A stretch of DNA of 64,000 nt from JAAYJR01 sp964545315 (lineage in GTDB: Bacteria > Bacteroidota > Bacteroidia > Bacteroidales > Prolixibacteraceae): the NCBI GenBank assembly GCA_964545315.1, contig CAZJGI010000003.1, positions 1 to 64,000 of the forward strand, in the 5' to 3' direction. The first letter of the stretch is position 1, and each line of letters opens with the position of its first letter. Made by a program: the position numbers and the translations under genes. This document shows, piece after piece, positions 24,785 through 33,987 of the stretch. The notes below the pieces were generated by a model. That model saw only the letters and a list, made by a program, of their open reading frames with translations. It was not told where the DNA came from and ran no database searches.

Positions 24785-27283
24785 ATGAAGATTAATCAGA
24801 TATTGGTTATTTTATTTGCCTTCCTGACTTTGACCCTGGAAATTGATGGCCAGCAATTAAAAGAAAATGAGGTTGTTGTTATAAAAGGCGAAAAGTACGT
24901 TTTACATCAGGTTCGTACAGGTGAAACAATATACTCTCTTTCAAAGCAATTTATGGTTGACAGTATTACCATCGTTCACCACAATCCGCATATCATTGAG
25001 TCAGGATTAAAAATAGGTGAAATTTTGAAGATTCCTTTTAGAGAAGAAGCTGATTTAAAAAACCTGCCAATATTTAAAAAGGGAGATCCTGCCTATTTTG
25101 ATTACTATACAATATCCTCAAGAAGAGAAACTCCCTATTTCGTTGCAAAGGAGCATGGTATTACAGTAGAAGAGATATTCGCATATAATCCTGAAGTCAC
25201 CAGGTTCAAAAAAGGAGTGCAAATCAGGATTCCCCGATGGGGCGGGACTCCGGAAAAGGAGAAGGAAGCAGATAAAGAAGAGGATATTAAGAAAGTTACT
25301 GAAACAGTTGATATACCTGTTGACAAGATGCCTTCAAAACCAAAAGAAAAAGAATTAATAAGGTATACCGTTAAATCGGGGGAAACTTTATATTCAATTT
25401 CACGAAAATACAATATTCCTCAAAGTGAAATATTATTCTATAATCCTGAGGCCAAAAATTTAAAAGCAGGCAGTATAATATACATCCCGCAATATAAGGA
25501 AACAGAAGAAGAAATTCTGGTCACTGATCAACCCGAAGCACATCCTGATCAAATAGCCGGTAAAGATTCCGCTAAATATTTTGATTATATTATTGTATCG
25601 GGGGAAACACTCTGGAGGATTTCAAAGCGATTTGGTGTTTCAGAAGAAGAACTTATTGAACTTAATCCTGAATTAAAAGAGGGGTTCACTGCCGGTACTG
25701 TAATTAAGGTACCTGTAAAAGAATCATCACTTGTGAATGCAGAACCGGTTAATGAAGATGCATTTGAAAAACATGTGGTACAGCAAGGTGAAACACTATA
25801 TAGTCTTGCCAATTTTTACAACGTGACTATACCCGATATTAAAAAATATAATCCTTTCCTGGAAAGCAGAAACCTGGTTGCCGGAGAAACAGTATTAATT
25901 CCCAAAACGCATGAAAAGGAGATAGTGACTTTTAATGAGGAACTTTTACCGGATACTATAACAGATATTGTCCCCGTTTTTGAGAAGGAGTATTATGAAA
26001 TAGTATACCATGATAAAATACCCGAAAGTTGTCTTCCAAATAATTTCAGGGATAATCCCGAAAAGGTTTATAATTTAGCCTTGTTCCTGCCATTCTTTTT
26101 AGAAGATAATGATTACTTAAATCAGTATTCCGAAAGTCCGGATTCCAATGAAAATAATCTTTTGGAAAATCCGGATATTATTAACCAGGATACTTTGATT
26201 GAGCATGATTATACTCCTCATTATTATGAATTCTATGAGGAAAGTGAAAATTATTTGCGTTTTTATGAGGGAGTATTACTTGCTATAGATTCTATGCAGA
26301 GTCTGGGAATGAAAATTCGGCTTAATGTTTTTGATACCCGGATGAAACTTGAATATTTAAGGAATCAAATTAACAGAATTAATTTTTTAGAAACTGACCT
26401 GATTATTGGACCGGTTTATCCACAGGTTCAAAAAGAGATAGCTGCTTTAGCAGCAAAAAACAGAGTACCAATCATATCGCCTTTGTCTTCAGTGTCAGAT
26501 GAATTGAAATCAAATACATATTTTTTTCAGGTTAACCCAACAAGGGATTTCTTAGAAATAAGAACTGCAGAACTTATTGCAGAAGAGTATTTCAATAGCA
26601 ATTTCATCGTCTTTAAGATAGGCAAAAAGTCCGATGAGACCGGAAGAAATATTCCTGAGATGGTAAAGGAGAGATTGTTACATTCGGGATTTCCAGGACA
26701 AACGGAAGGGTTTAAATTAAATTTTTATGATTTTGACAGAGAAGGAACTGAAGGTTTAAGAAGGATATTATCAGGTGATAAGGAAAATGTAATTTTTATT
26801 TCCTCACTTGACGAAGGAAATCTGAGCGTGGCACTTTCCAATATTAATAATCTTGCAGATCAGTATGATATAACTCTTATTGGACACAACAGGTACCAAC
26901 AATTTAGAAGTATTAATATAGAATTTTTTCATAACCTGAAACTCCATTATATTGCACCGTATTGGGTCGATTACAGTGATAAATCAACAATCAGTTTTTT
27001 TCAGAAGTTCAGGGATTACTTTCATACAGAGCCAGAGAACTTCGGGATACAGGGTTATGATGTTACTTTATATTTTTTGACAGCATTGAAAAATTATGGA
27101 AAAGATTTCAGGGAATGTATTCCTTATATGAATACAAATCTAATTCAGGGAAATTATAATTTCGAACAGGTTTCGCGGTTTGGTGGTTTTATGAATACAG
27201 GAGTATCAGTTATCTCTTATAAGCGTGACTATGAGGTAGTACGGAAAAGATTTATGGGACAAAATAATATTGTACAGAGATAA
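24785..27283 (+). CDS. LysM x5 / type I periplasmic-binding fusion protein
   Basis: The 832-residue product has a signal peptide (about 1-22). Five LysM domains follow, at about 38-85, 105-152, 195-240, 262-310 and 330-380; four have the GET(I/L)xxxS/A core and the second is degenerate (RRETPYFVA). A C-terminal region (about 420-825) resembles type I periplasmic-binding proteins, with YNLALFLPFFL, the LIIGPVYP and VPIISPLSS strands, and a late IQGYDVTLYFL. The LysM modules should hold it to peptidoglycan, making it a wall-bound ligand-binding protein rather than a soluble transporter subunit; no ABC permease is adjacent. The ligand is unknown. Confidence 0.88.
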   Translation: MKINQILVILFAFLTLTLEIDGQQLKENEVVVIKGEKYVLHQVRTGETIYSLSKQFMVDSITIVHHNPHIIESGLKIGEILKIPFREEADLKNLPIFKKGDPAYFDYYTISSRRETPYFVAKEHGITVEEIFAYNPEVTRFKKGVQIRIPRWGGTPEKEKEADKEEDIKKVTETVDIPVDKMPSKPKEKELIRYTVKSGETLYSISRKYNIPQSEILFYNPEAKNLKAGSIIYIPQYKETEEEILVTDQPEAHPDQIAGKDSAKYFDYIIVSGETLWRISKRFGVSEEELIELNPELKEGFTAGTVIKVPVKESSLVNAEPVNEDAFEKHVVQQGETLYSLANFYNVTIPDIKKYNPFLESRNLVAGETVLIPKTHEKEIVTFNEELLPDTITDIVPVFEKEYYEIVYHDKIPESCLPNNFRDNPEKVYNLALFLPFFLEDNDYLNQYSESPDSNENNLLENPDIINQDTLIEHDYTPHYYEFYEESENYLRFYEGVLLAIDSMQSLGMKIRLNVFDTRMKLEYLRNQINRINFLETDLIIGPVYPQVQKEIAALAAKNRVPIISPLSSVSDELKSNTYFFQVNPTRDFLEIRTAELIAEEYFNSNFIVFKIGKKSDETGRNIPEMVKERLLHSGFPGQTEGFKLNFYDFDREGTEGLRRILSGDKENVIFISSLDEGNLSVALSNINNLADQYDITLIGHNRYQQFRSINIEFFHNLKLHYIAPYWVDYSDKSTISFFQKFRDYFHTEPENFGIQGYDVTLYFLTALKNYGKDFRECIPYMNTNLIQGNYNFEQVSRFGGFMNTGVSVISYKRDYEVVRKRFMGQNNIVQR

Positions 27284-27305
27284 AACCTGATCAACTACTG
27301 GAAAT

Positions 27306-29366
27306 TTATCTCATGAACCTTGTAATCAGTACTTCAGCCAGGATAAAAATAAGAGTTGCAATAATGCAAAATTTCCAAAGGTGTTTGTCTTTGTTTATCT
27401 CTTCAAGTATGTTGATATTGTTCTTGTCAACGCTATTGATAACATATGAATTATCTAAATTTACAGATCTTGTTTTGCCCAGTAATTCTTCAGGACTTGT
27501 ATAATTTAACTCTGATTCTTTGCGGTCGAAGTTATAAGCTAAAGATGTTATTATCTTATTGTCACTTTTAATCAGATAATGGCCGGCATTATCAATCATA
27601 TTGTCAATTTCGATACGGTGTCCCTGGGTAGTAACAGTTATTCCCGGAATAAACTTATTTCCTGTTTCTTTATTTTCTATTTCTGTCATACTGTTTAAAC
27701 TCAGGTTCATACTTTTTGGCAATAATACCGTTCTGTCTTTTCCTGATGTATATGATATCCTTTGATCTGGAATACTATTTAAAATTATATTGTATATTGA
27801 AGGAACAAAAATTATATCACGGGCGAAAGATTCATTAGCTCTGCAAAGGGGAAAAGAAAATATCCAGACCTTACCATTATTGTATGGATTTACAGACATT
27901 GCCCTTGCTCCGTTTTGAAACCATAAAAGATTATTTACAGATGTGACAGCCTTTTCATTAAATTTGTAATGGCCTTTAATTTCAGGCATAACAGCATTTT
28001 CTTTCTTATCATGGAAAACATTTGCAAAAAAACGATTTTCATAGTCGATCCCGGATATTAATTGTTTCGTTGAATCAGTCCCAATAATCAGTCCTGAACC
28101 GAACTTTGAAAGGAAAAGATTATTATGTGCATGATTCTTCTCCTGTGCAGGGAAAAAAACGACAGAGGTACCATTGCTGACAGCTTCCTCAAGCTCATTT
28201 AAAAAACCGGAGGAGAAATTATGCAGGTTTATCAGGAATATGGCATTGTATCCGGCAAACTTGCTTATTTGTATATTTTGAATATTCATGGTTTCCAACG
28301 AAACGTAATCATCATTTGTAAACAGGGCAGTAATATAATTGAGCCCTTCTATTGAGTTTGAGTTATCGCTGTAAATGGCGAGTGCCCTCAGTTTGGATTC
28401 AACAAAATAGCTGAAATACCAGGTGTTGTCATGGGTAAATGGGTAATCAGTTACTTCAATTTTACCAAGCTGTATTCCACCGGTGATATTAGTATATTTT
28501 AAACTGGTTATTACTTCATTTTGAGCTGTAACAGAAAAGTTAGTCATTGATTTTAGCGAATCGTTCAGAAAGAGCTTGACCGGCAGGTTGCTGTAATCTT
28601 CATCAGATACATTCTTTATTTTTATAAACATGTTTTCCTGCTGGTTTAATCCATGGGCCGGAACTTCTACCCAGCATGAATCAATATACAAATTGTTTGC
28701 CCGTGAGGGAGAAAGAGGTATGAAATAACTGTAATTTGAACTGTTTTCAAAATTGTCAAGGTCAGTTATATTTTTTTGAAAATCGGAAATGAAAAAGATA
28801 TTTCCATTACTATTTTGATCCGGACGGTTAATTTCAGAATTAAAACTGTTATAAATAAGGGAAAGAGGAATAAAGGCCGATGATGTTTCGATGTTGGTTA
28901 GTTCATTCAGTAATTGTTCTTTAAACATAGTATATCTGTGTTTAGGATATAAATCGTTAGTAAATAATCTGAATCGTGTTCCCGGAGGATAAGATTCTGC
29001 GATCTGAACAGCGATATTGCAAGCTTCGTCCAATAATCTCCCCTTTTCAGATAATGCATTCATACTAAAAGAGTTATCTACGTATAATGCAATAATCCCC
29101 TCTGCTGCCATTGACTTTTGGGAACCGGAGGGAATATATGGTCGTGAAAAAGCAAACACAAGAAAGATGATCGTGAGTACCCTCGCCAGTAAAATCAATA
29201 ACTGTTTCAGGTCATTTTTTTTGCGGGATTGTTTTTTAATGTTTCTTAAAAAGTCAACATTACTGAAATAAATTGTTTTATATCTCCTGAAATTGAAAAA
29301 ATGTATGATAATTGGAATCGCGATAGTAAAAAGAGCAAATAAAAATGTTGGATATTGAAAGTTCAT
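27306..29366 (-). CDS. BatA-domain membrane protein with VWA-like region
   Basis: 686 residues. The N-terminus is the BatA membrane module: MNFQYPTFLFALFTIAIPIIIHFF, then FRRYKTIYFSNVDFLR and a second hydrophobic helix near 58-78. A von Willebrand A-like domain follows (about 88-200), with the metal-site start YVDNSFSM. A long extracytoplasmic beta-rich part and a C-terminal membrane helix (about 662-682) complete it. Such proteins occur in Bacteroidota aerotolerance-type (Bat) regions, but no batB-E or MoxR ATPase lies nearby. It converges with the LysM gene. The role is unknown beyond a membrane-anchored adhesion or assembly factor. Confidence 0.87.
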   Translation of the reverse strand: MNFQYPTFLFALFTIAIPIIIHFFNFRRYKTIYFSNVDFLRNIKKQSRKKNDLKQLLILLARVLTIIFLVFAFSRPYIPSGSQKSMAAEGIIALYVDNSFSMNALSEKGRLLDEACNIAVQIAESYPPGTRFRLFTNDLYPKHRYTMFKEQLLNELTNIETSSAFIPLSLIYNSFNSEINRPDQNSNGNIFFISDFQKNITDLDNFENSSNYSYFIPLSPSRANNLYIDSCWVEVPAHGLNQQENMFIKIKNVSDEDYSNLPVKLFLNDSLKSMTNFSVTAQNEVITSLKYTNITGGIQLGKIEVTDYPFTHDNTWYFSYFVESKLRALAIYSDNSNSIEGLNYITALFTNDDYVSLETMNIQNIQISKFAGYNAIFLINLHNFSSGFLNELEEAVSNGTSVVFFPAQEKNHAHNNLFLSKFGSGLIIGTDSTKQLISGIDYENRFFANVFHDKKENAVMPEIKGHYKFNEKAVTSVNNLLWFQNGARAMSVNPYNNGKVWIFSFPLCRANESFARDIIFVPSIYNIILNSIPDQRISYTSGKDRTVLLPKSMNLSLNSMTEIENKETGNKFIPGITVTTQGHRIEIDNMIDNAGHYLIKSDNKIITSLAYNFDRKESELNYTSPEELLGKTRSVNLDNSYVINSVDKNNINILEEINKDKHLWKFCIIATLIFILAEVLITRFMR

Positions 29367-29419
29367 ACTTCTAATTTACATATTTGTTTCAGACTCTTAA
29401 ATAAATAAAAATGATTTAT

Positions 29420-29427
29420 TATATTCG
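29420..29427 (+). promoter_or_regulatory. putative -7 element before the AddB-like gene
   Basis: TATATTCG is one base off TAnnTTTG, 16 bp before the ATG at 29444. The same octamer is upstream of the DUF5606 gene. Confidence 0.4.
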
Positions 29428-29443
29428 GTAAAATTACTGAAAA

Positions 29444-32308
29444 ATGGATCGATTTCTAGCCTGCTGTGCACAATATATTTATAACAAACATGCAGCCAAT
29501 TTATATGATATCTGTGTTGTTCTCCCCAATCGCAGGGCAGGTATCTTTTTTAGTTATTATCTTCAGAGATATATTCGCGGAGCTGTAATTTCTCCGAATA
29601 TTATTCAGATAAATGAATTAATATATTCTTATTCAGATTTATACAAAGGTGACCAACTTAAATTAATTTCAATTTTATATAGAATTTTCAAGAAGCATAC
29701 CAAAACAAGTGAGAGTTTTGATGATTTCTATTTTTGGGGCGAGGTGTTGTTATCTGATTTTAATGACATTGATAATTACCTGGTGAATGCTGAAGATTTG
29801 TACAGAAATATATCCGATATAAAGGAGATAGAGTCGCATTTTTATTACCTTACTGATGAACAAAGAATTGCAATATCCCGTTTTTGGAATTGTCTCTGGC
29901 AAACAGAAAGAAGAAAGAGCAGTGAAAGTTTTGTAAATATGTGGGATAAACTTTATCCGGTATACAGGGATTTTAATGCAGAGCTTGAGAAGCGGGGTTT
30001 TGCATACAGTGGAATGATCTATAGAAAGGTTGTAGATAAATTGCGGATGGAAGGGCTCCGGTTCAAGTACGGAAAATATTATGTTTTAGGGCTTAATGCA
30101 CTAAACAATTGTGAAAAGGAGGTATTCAGATATCTTAAGAAGGAACAGATAGTTGATTTTTTATGGGATTATGATAGCTATTATCTTGAAGACAAAATTA
30201 ATAAAGCAGGGTATTTTATGAGGGAGAATATTACTGATTTTCCCCAGCCGGCTGACTTTTCATTTTCTTCCGGATCATTTTTCCATAATAAAAAGATAAG
30301 GATGATAGCTGTTTCTTCTGTATCAGGCCAGGCTCAGGAAATACCCCGGTTTCTTGAGTCGGTAAACAACAAACCGGATATAGAATTTGACAGTACGGCG
30401 ATTGTACTCGCTGATGAGTCATTGCTGGCACCTGCGTTGAATGCTATACCACCGGAAATTCCTGCTGTAAATGTTACAATGGGTTATCCAATAATCAATT
30501 CGGTTATTTACGGTTTTATTAATTTATTGATAAATCTTTTAAAAAACAGGAAATTGAATGAAAATAATGAGGTGATGGTTTATCATCGCTTTATTACCGA
30601 TATATTAAATCATCAGATATTAAGAAGTATTGAAACAGATAGAGTGAATCGTTATTTAGACAATATAAAAGAGACAAACCGGCTAAATATACTTCTGAGT
30701 GACCTTGATTTTTCTCCCCTCCATAAGCTGATTTTTACTACACCATCTGAATTAAGGGATTTTAGCAATTATTTTCTTGATATCATGGCAGCTTTATACG
30801 ATATTGCTAAAGATCAGGATTTTGATAATAAGCTGCTTCCCGAACTGATCTATAAACTTTATCTTGAAATAGAAAAGTTAAAACATTTGATGGAGGATGT
30901 TACCACAGAGGGAGAAATTTCTATAACTGAATCAGTTTTTTTCAGGCTTTTTCGTCAATATATCGGGAATTGCTCGGTTTCTTATGAGGGAGAACCTTTA
31001 AATGGAATACAGGTAATGGGGATACTTGAAACACGCTGTTTGGATTTTAAGAACCTTATTATTCTGGGATTTAATGAAAATAAATGGCCTCGTACAAATT
31101 CATATCCTTCGTTTATTCCATTTAATATCAGGATGGGTTTCGGATTGCCCGGACCGGATGACCAGGAGTCAATGTATGCCTATTACTTTTATCGACTAAT
31201 ACAAAGGGCAGAAAATATAACGACTGTGCACACTACTGTCAAGGATGAAGTTGGTTCGGGTGAATTAAGCCGCTATGGATTTCAATTGTTGTATAATTCA
31301 AAATTTGATGTCGTTACAAGTAATTTGGTATTTCCTTTTCTGAATGATCCCCCCGAACCTGTTGTTGTGAGGAATACACCCAGGTTCATACGCGCATTAC
31401 TGGAAAAGAATTCACGTGACAATCCATTATCACCTACTGCAATTAATACTTATATAAAATGCAGTCTAAGGTTTTATTTTCGCTACATTCTTCAACTTCC
31501 TGAACCTGACGAGATTAAAGATGAAATTGATAGTCCCGTTTTTGGAAGCATCTTTCATGAAGCAATGGAACAACTATACAGACCTTTCATGGGTAAAATA
31601 GTAAAAATATCTGATCTGGAAAATCTTAGTAAAGACAAAAACAGGATAGATAATGAAATTCTTAATGCAATTTCAAAGCACTATTATAAAAATAATAGTA
31701 AGAGTAATAGTATTAAACCTGAAGGCAAGACGGTACTGATATATGAAAATGTCAGGACATTTATAAAAAAGTTAATTGAACTTGATATGCAATATGCTCC
31801 TTTTGAAGTTATTGCGCTTGAAGCATCATATCGTGCGTCCGTTGAAGTTCAGACAGGAAAAAGTAAGCAATTAATATTTTTAGGTGGAAAAATAGACAGA
31901 GTAGATAATGTTGGTGGAATTATCAGGGTAATAGATTATAAAACCGGCAATGTTGATAGTTTCTCGTTCAGTGATGTAAAAGAACTTTTTGACAGAGAAC
32001 GGAACAGACCTAAAAAGGAGTTATTGCAAGCATTATTGTACAGCTTTTTTCTGGAAGAGTCTATAGATTTTGGACGACCTGTTCAACCTGTAATATATAG
32101 TTTAAGAAAGTTTTTTGATGAAAAGTTTTCACCTGAAATTAAATTTGGAAGACAACCTGTCTCTTTCCGGGAGGTTGAAGAGGATTTCATACTTGAGTTG
32201 AAAGCATTGCTGGAAGAGATTTTTTCAACTGAGATCAGTTTTTTTCAAACATCAGATATTGCTGTTTGCAGGAATTGTCCGTATAATAAAATATGTCAGA
32301 AATATTAA
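29444..32308 (+). CDS. AddB-like PD-(D/E)XK nuclease/helicase-fold protein
   Basis: 954 residues. The N-terminal two-thirds resemble the inactivated helicase fold of AddB; a PNRRAGIFF segment replaces a true P-loop. The C-terminal RecB-type nuclease (about 660-954) has GSIFHEAMEQLY, then GGKIDRVD and IRVIDYKTG, giving the D...D-Y-K catalytic pattern. Cys in TYIKCSLRFYF and a final CRNCPYNKIC supply four cysteines placed like the Fe-S staple of AddB. It probably works with an AddA helicase in double-strand-break repair, but no addA is adjacent in this window. A short overlapping minus-strand ORF was rejected. Confidence 0.88.
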   Translation: MDRFLACCAQYIYNKHAANLYDICVVLPNRRAGIFFSYYLQRYIRGAVISPNIIQINELIYSYSDLYKGDQLKLISILYRIFKKHTKTSESFDDFYFWGEVLLSDFNDIDNYLVNAEDLYRNISDIKEIESHFYYLTDEQRIAISRFWNCLWQTERRKSSESFVNMWDKLYPVYRDFNAELEKRGFAYSGMIYRKVVDKLRMEGLRFKYGKYYVLGLNALNNCEKEVFRYLKKEQIVDFLWDYDSYYLEDKINKAGYFMRENITDFPQPADFSFSSGSFFHNKKIRMIAVSSVSGQAQEIPRFLESVNNKPDIEFDSTAIVLADESLLAPALNAIPPEIPAVNVTMGYPIINSVIYGFINLLINLLKNRKLNENNEVMVYHRFITDILNHQILRSIETDRVNRYLDNIKETNRLNILLSDLDFSPLHKLIFTTPSELRDFSNYFLDIMAALYDIAKDQDFDNKLLPELIYKLYLEIEKLKHLMEDVTTEGEISITESVFFRLFRQYIGNCSVSYEGEPLNGIQVMGILETRCLDFKNLIILGFNENKWPRTNSYPSFIPFNIRMGFGLPGPDDQESMYAYYFYRLIQRAENITTVHTTVKDEVGSGELSRYGFQLLYNSKFDVVTSNLVFPFLNDPPEPVVVRNTPRFIRALLEKNSRDNPLSPTAINTYIKCSLRFYFRYILQLPEPDEIKDEIDSPVFGSIFHEAMEQLYRPFMGKIVKISDLENLSKDKNRIDNEILNAISKHYYKNNSKSNSIKPEGKTVLIYENVRTFIKKLIELDMQYAPFEVIALEASYRASVEVQTGKSKQLIFLGGKIDRVDNVGGIIRVIDYKTGNVDSFSFSDVKELFDRERNRPKKELLQALLYSFFLEESIDFGRPVQPVIYSLRKFFDEKFSPEIKFGRQPVSFREVEEDFILELKALLEEIFSTEISFFQTSDIAVCRNCPYNKICQKY

Positions 32309-32329
32309 CCTGTCAGGATATCTATTATT

Positions 32330-33025
32330 TTATTTGCTATTACTAATATATTTCTGATATAAATCGGGCCGAAGCAATTTTGTTTTTTCCAAAGCCTTCT
32401 GATGTTTCCATTCGTCTATAATCCTTTCATTTCCACACAGAAGGATTTCAGGCACTTTCATTCCTTTATAATCGGCCGGTCTGGTATAAACAGGAGGGCT
32501 TAACAGGTTATCCTGAAAAGAATCTGATAATGCTGACGTTTCATCTGAAATAGCTCCCGGAAGAAGTCTGATGATACTGTCCGTAATAACGGCAGCAGCC
32601 AGTTCGCCTCCTGTCAGTACGTAATTCCCTATCGATATCTCCCTCGTTATTAAATGATCCCTGACTCTCTGATCTACTCCTTTATAATGCCCGCAAAGAA
32701 TAATTATGTTTTTTTTCATCGAAAGAATATTTGCCTCCCTCTGGTCAAATAATATCCCGTCGGGTGAAGTGAAAATAATTTCATCATAACTGATTTTCTT
32801 TTTTAGCGAACTAATTGCATTTTCAATCGGTTGAATGGACATTACCATTCCTGCACCTTTGCTGTATGAGTAATCATCTACTTTGCGGTGCTTATTTTCA
32901 GAATAATCGCGCAGATTGTGAACATGTATTTCTACCAGGCCCTTATCCTGAGCTCTCCTGATAATCGAGTGGTCAAAAGGTCCAGCCAGTATCTCCGGCA
33001 AAACCGTTATTATATCTATCCTCAT
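32330..33025 (-). CDS. trmD: tRNA (guanine37-N1)-methyltransferase
   Basis: 231 residues; methylates G37 next to the anticodon to prevent frameshifting. It has the SPOUT trefoil-knot signatures: MRIDIITVLPE at the start, DDYSYSKGAGMVM, LCGHYKGVDQRV, and the SIGNYVLTGGELAAAVITDSIIRLLPG knot. The C-terminal domain carries the LSPPVYTRPADYKGMKVPEILL segment. Length is standard. The usual rpsP-rimM-trmD-rplS cluster is absent, as is common in Bacteroidota. It converges with the AddB-like gene across 21 bp. Confidence 0.97.
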   Translation of the reverse strand: MRIDIITVLPEILAGPFDHSIIRRAQDKGLVEIHVHNLRDYSENKHRKVDDYSYSKGAGMVMSIQPIENAISSLKKKISYDEIIFTSPDGILFDQREANILSMKKNIIILCGHYKGVDQRVRDHLITREISIGNYVLTGGELAAAVITDSIIRLLPGAISDETSALSDSFQDNLLSPPVYTRPADYKGMKVPEILLCGNERIIDEWKHQKALEKTKLLRPDLYQKYISNSK

Positions 33026-33400
33026 AAATTATAAATTAACATGTTTCACTATAAAATCAAGCAATGTATATAATTATTGATACTTCTGTATAAATATATA
33101 ACATGACATATAATCAGGTTTTCATTTTAAAATAAGACAAATTGTCGTAAAAAATAATTTCATAACAAAAATATTTAGCCTGTTTTAAAAAGTAAAAGAT
33201 TAAAAATAAAATACCTCTATTTTTATAAATGTTTAAAAATCAATTCAATATATATAATTAATTACTCTGATAAGCCGCCGGGAGCCTTGTTAGGGCAGCC
33301 TCAATGTTGCAAATTTAAGGTATTGGAACATGAATTGTAATATAGACGATAAATAATTGAAATTAAAAATTAAAATAAATAATCAATAGGAGGAAACGAA
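33026..33400. other. 375-bp AT-rich gap with a GC-rich island before hsp20
   Basis: Most of the gap is very AT-rich. A block at about 33272-33312 (with GCCGCCGGGAGCC and GGGCAGCC) stands out as GC-rich. It can form two adjacent small hairpins: GCCT/GGGC with loop TGTTA, then GCAGC/GTTGC with loop CTCAAT. No ORF, tRNA or clear TAnnTTTG element is seen. A structured leader RNA, a small RNA or a heat-responsive control region for hsp20 are all possible. Confidence 0.4.
33388..33393 (+). promoter_or_regulatory. unusually strong Shine-Dalgarno sequence of hsp20
   Basis: AGGAGG lies 7 bases before the ATG at 33401. Most genes in this window have no recognisable Shine-Dalgarno sequence, as is normal in Bacteroidota, so this perfect site is exceptional. 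It supports the start and suggests high translation. Confidence 0.7.
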
Positions 33401-33853
33401 ATGAACTTAGTTAGATTTTACCACCCGCAGAATAATGTGACCAGAAATTTAGTTGATGAACTATTTACTAGTTTTTTCACCAATGATCATGATGAGAATT
33501 ATGCTGAAGATTGTAAATGCAAACCTGCAACCAATGTTTATGAAAATGATAAAGAGTTTAAGCTGGAGCTTCTTTTGCCTGGATTCATGAAAGAGGATGT
33601 ACTGTTGAGTGTACACGAGAATTTGTTAACAGTAAAAGTTGATCTTGAAGAGGAGAAAAAAGAGGATCATAACGGATATGTATACAAACAGAGGCAATTT
33701 GGAAAATATAACTTTGAAAGAAAGTTTAAGCTTCCGAAAACTGTTGCTCAGGATAAGATAAATGCCCGGTTTGAAAATGGGATATTAACACTGTCTTTGC
33801 CAAAGAAGGAAGAAGCTATTGAAAAATCACCGGTTGAGATCAAGATAAATTAA
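33401..33853 (+). CDS. Hsp20/alpha-crystallin small heat-shock protein
   Basis: 150 residues. A short N-terminal arm precedes an alpha-crystallin domain (about 42-135), starting PATNVYENDKEFKLELLLPG and with FNGILTL-type ending NGILTLSLPKKEE, the conserved G-x-L strand. The C-terminal VEIKIN supplies the I-x-I motif used in oligomer assembly. These ATP-independent chaperones hold unfolding proteins until DnaK/ClpB refold them. It stands alone, with a perfect Shine-Dalgarno site and a strong terminator. The GC-rich block in its 5' region may be regulatory. Confidence 0.95.
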   Translation: MNLVRFYHPQNNVTRNLVDELFTSFFTNDHDENYAEDCKCKPATNVYENDKEFKLELLLPGFMKEDVLLSVHENLLTVKVDLEEEKKEDHNGYVYKQRQFGKYNFERKFKLPKTVAQDKINARFENGILTLSLPKKEEAIEKSPVEIKIN

Positions 33854-33879
33854 TTTGAGGGGAAGATAAGAAGAGGTGG

Positions 33880-33906
33880 CCCGGCAATTTGCCGGGTTTT
33901 TTTGTT
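33880..33906 (+). terminator. terminator of hsp20
   Basis: CCCGGC (33880-33885) and GCCGGG (33891-33896) form a 6-bp GC stem with loop AATTT, followed by eight T residues. Confidence 0.88.
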
Positions 33907-33987
33907 TTGTGTCTGAATGTAAAGTATTATATTTACTACCTGTCATTAAAATAGTATTATTAACATTTTGCTAAGTTAAATCAAGGT

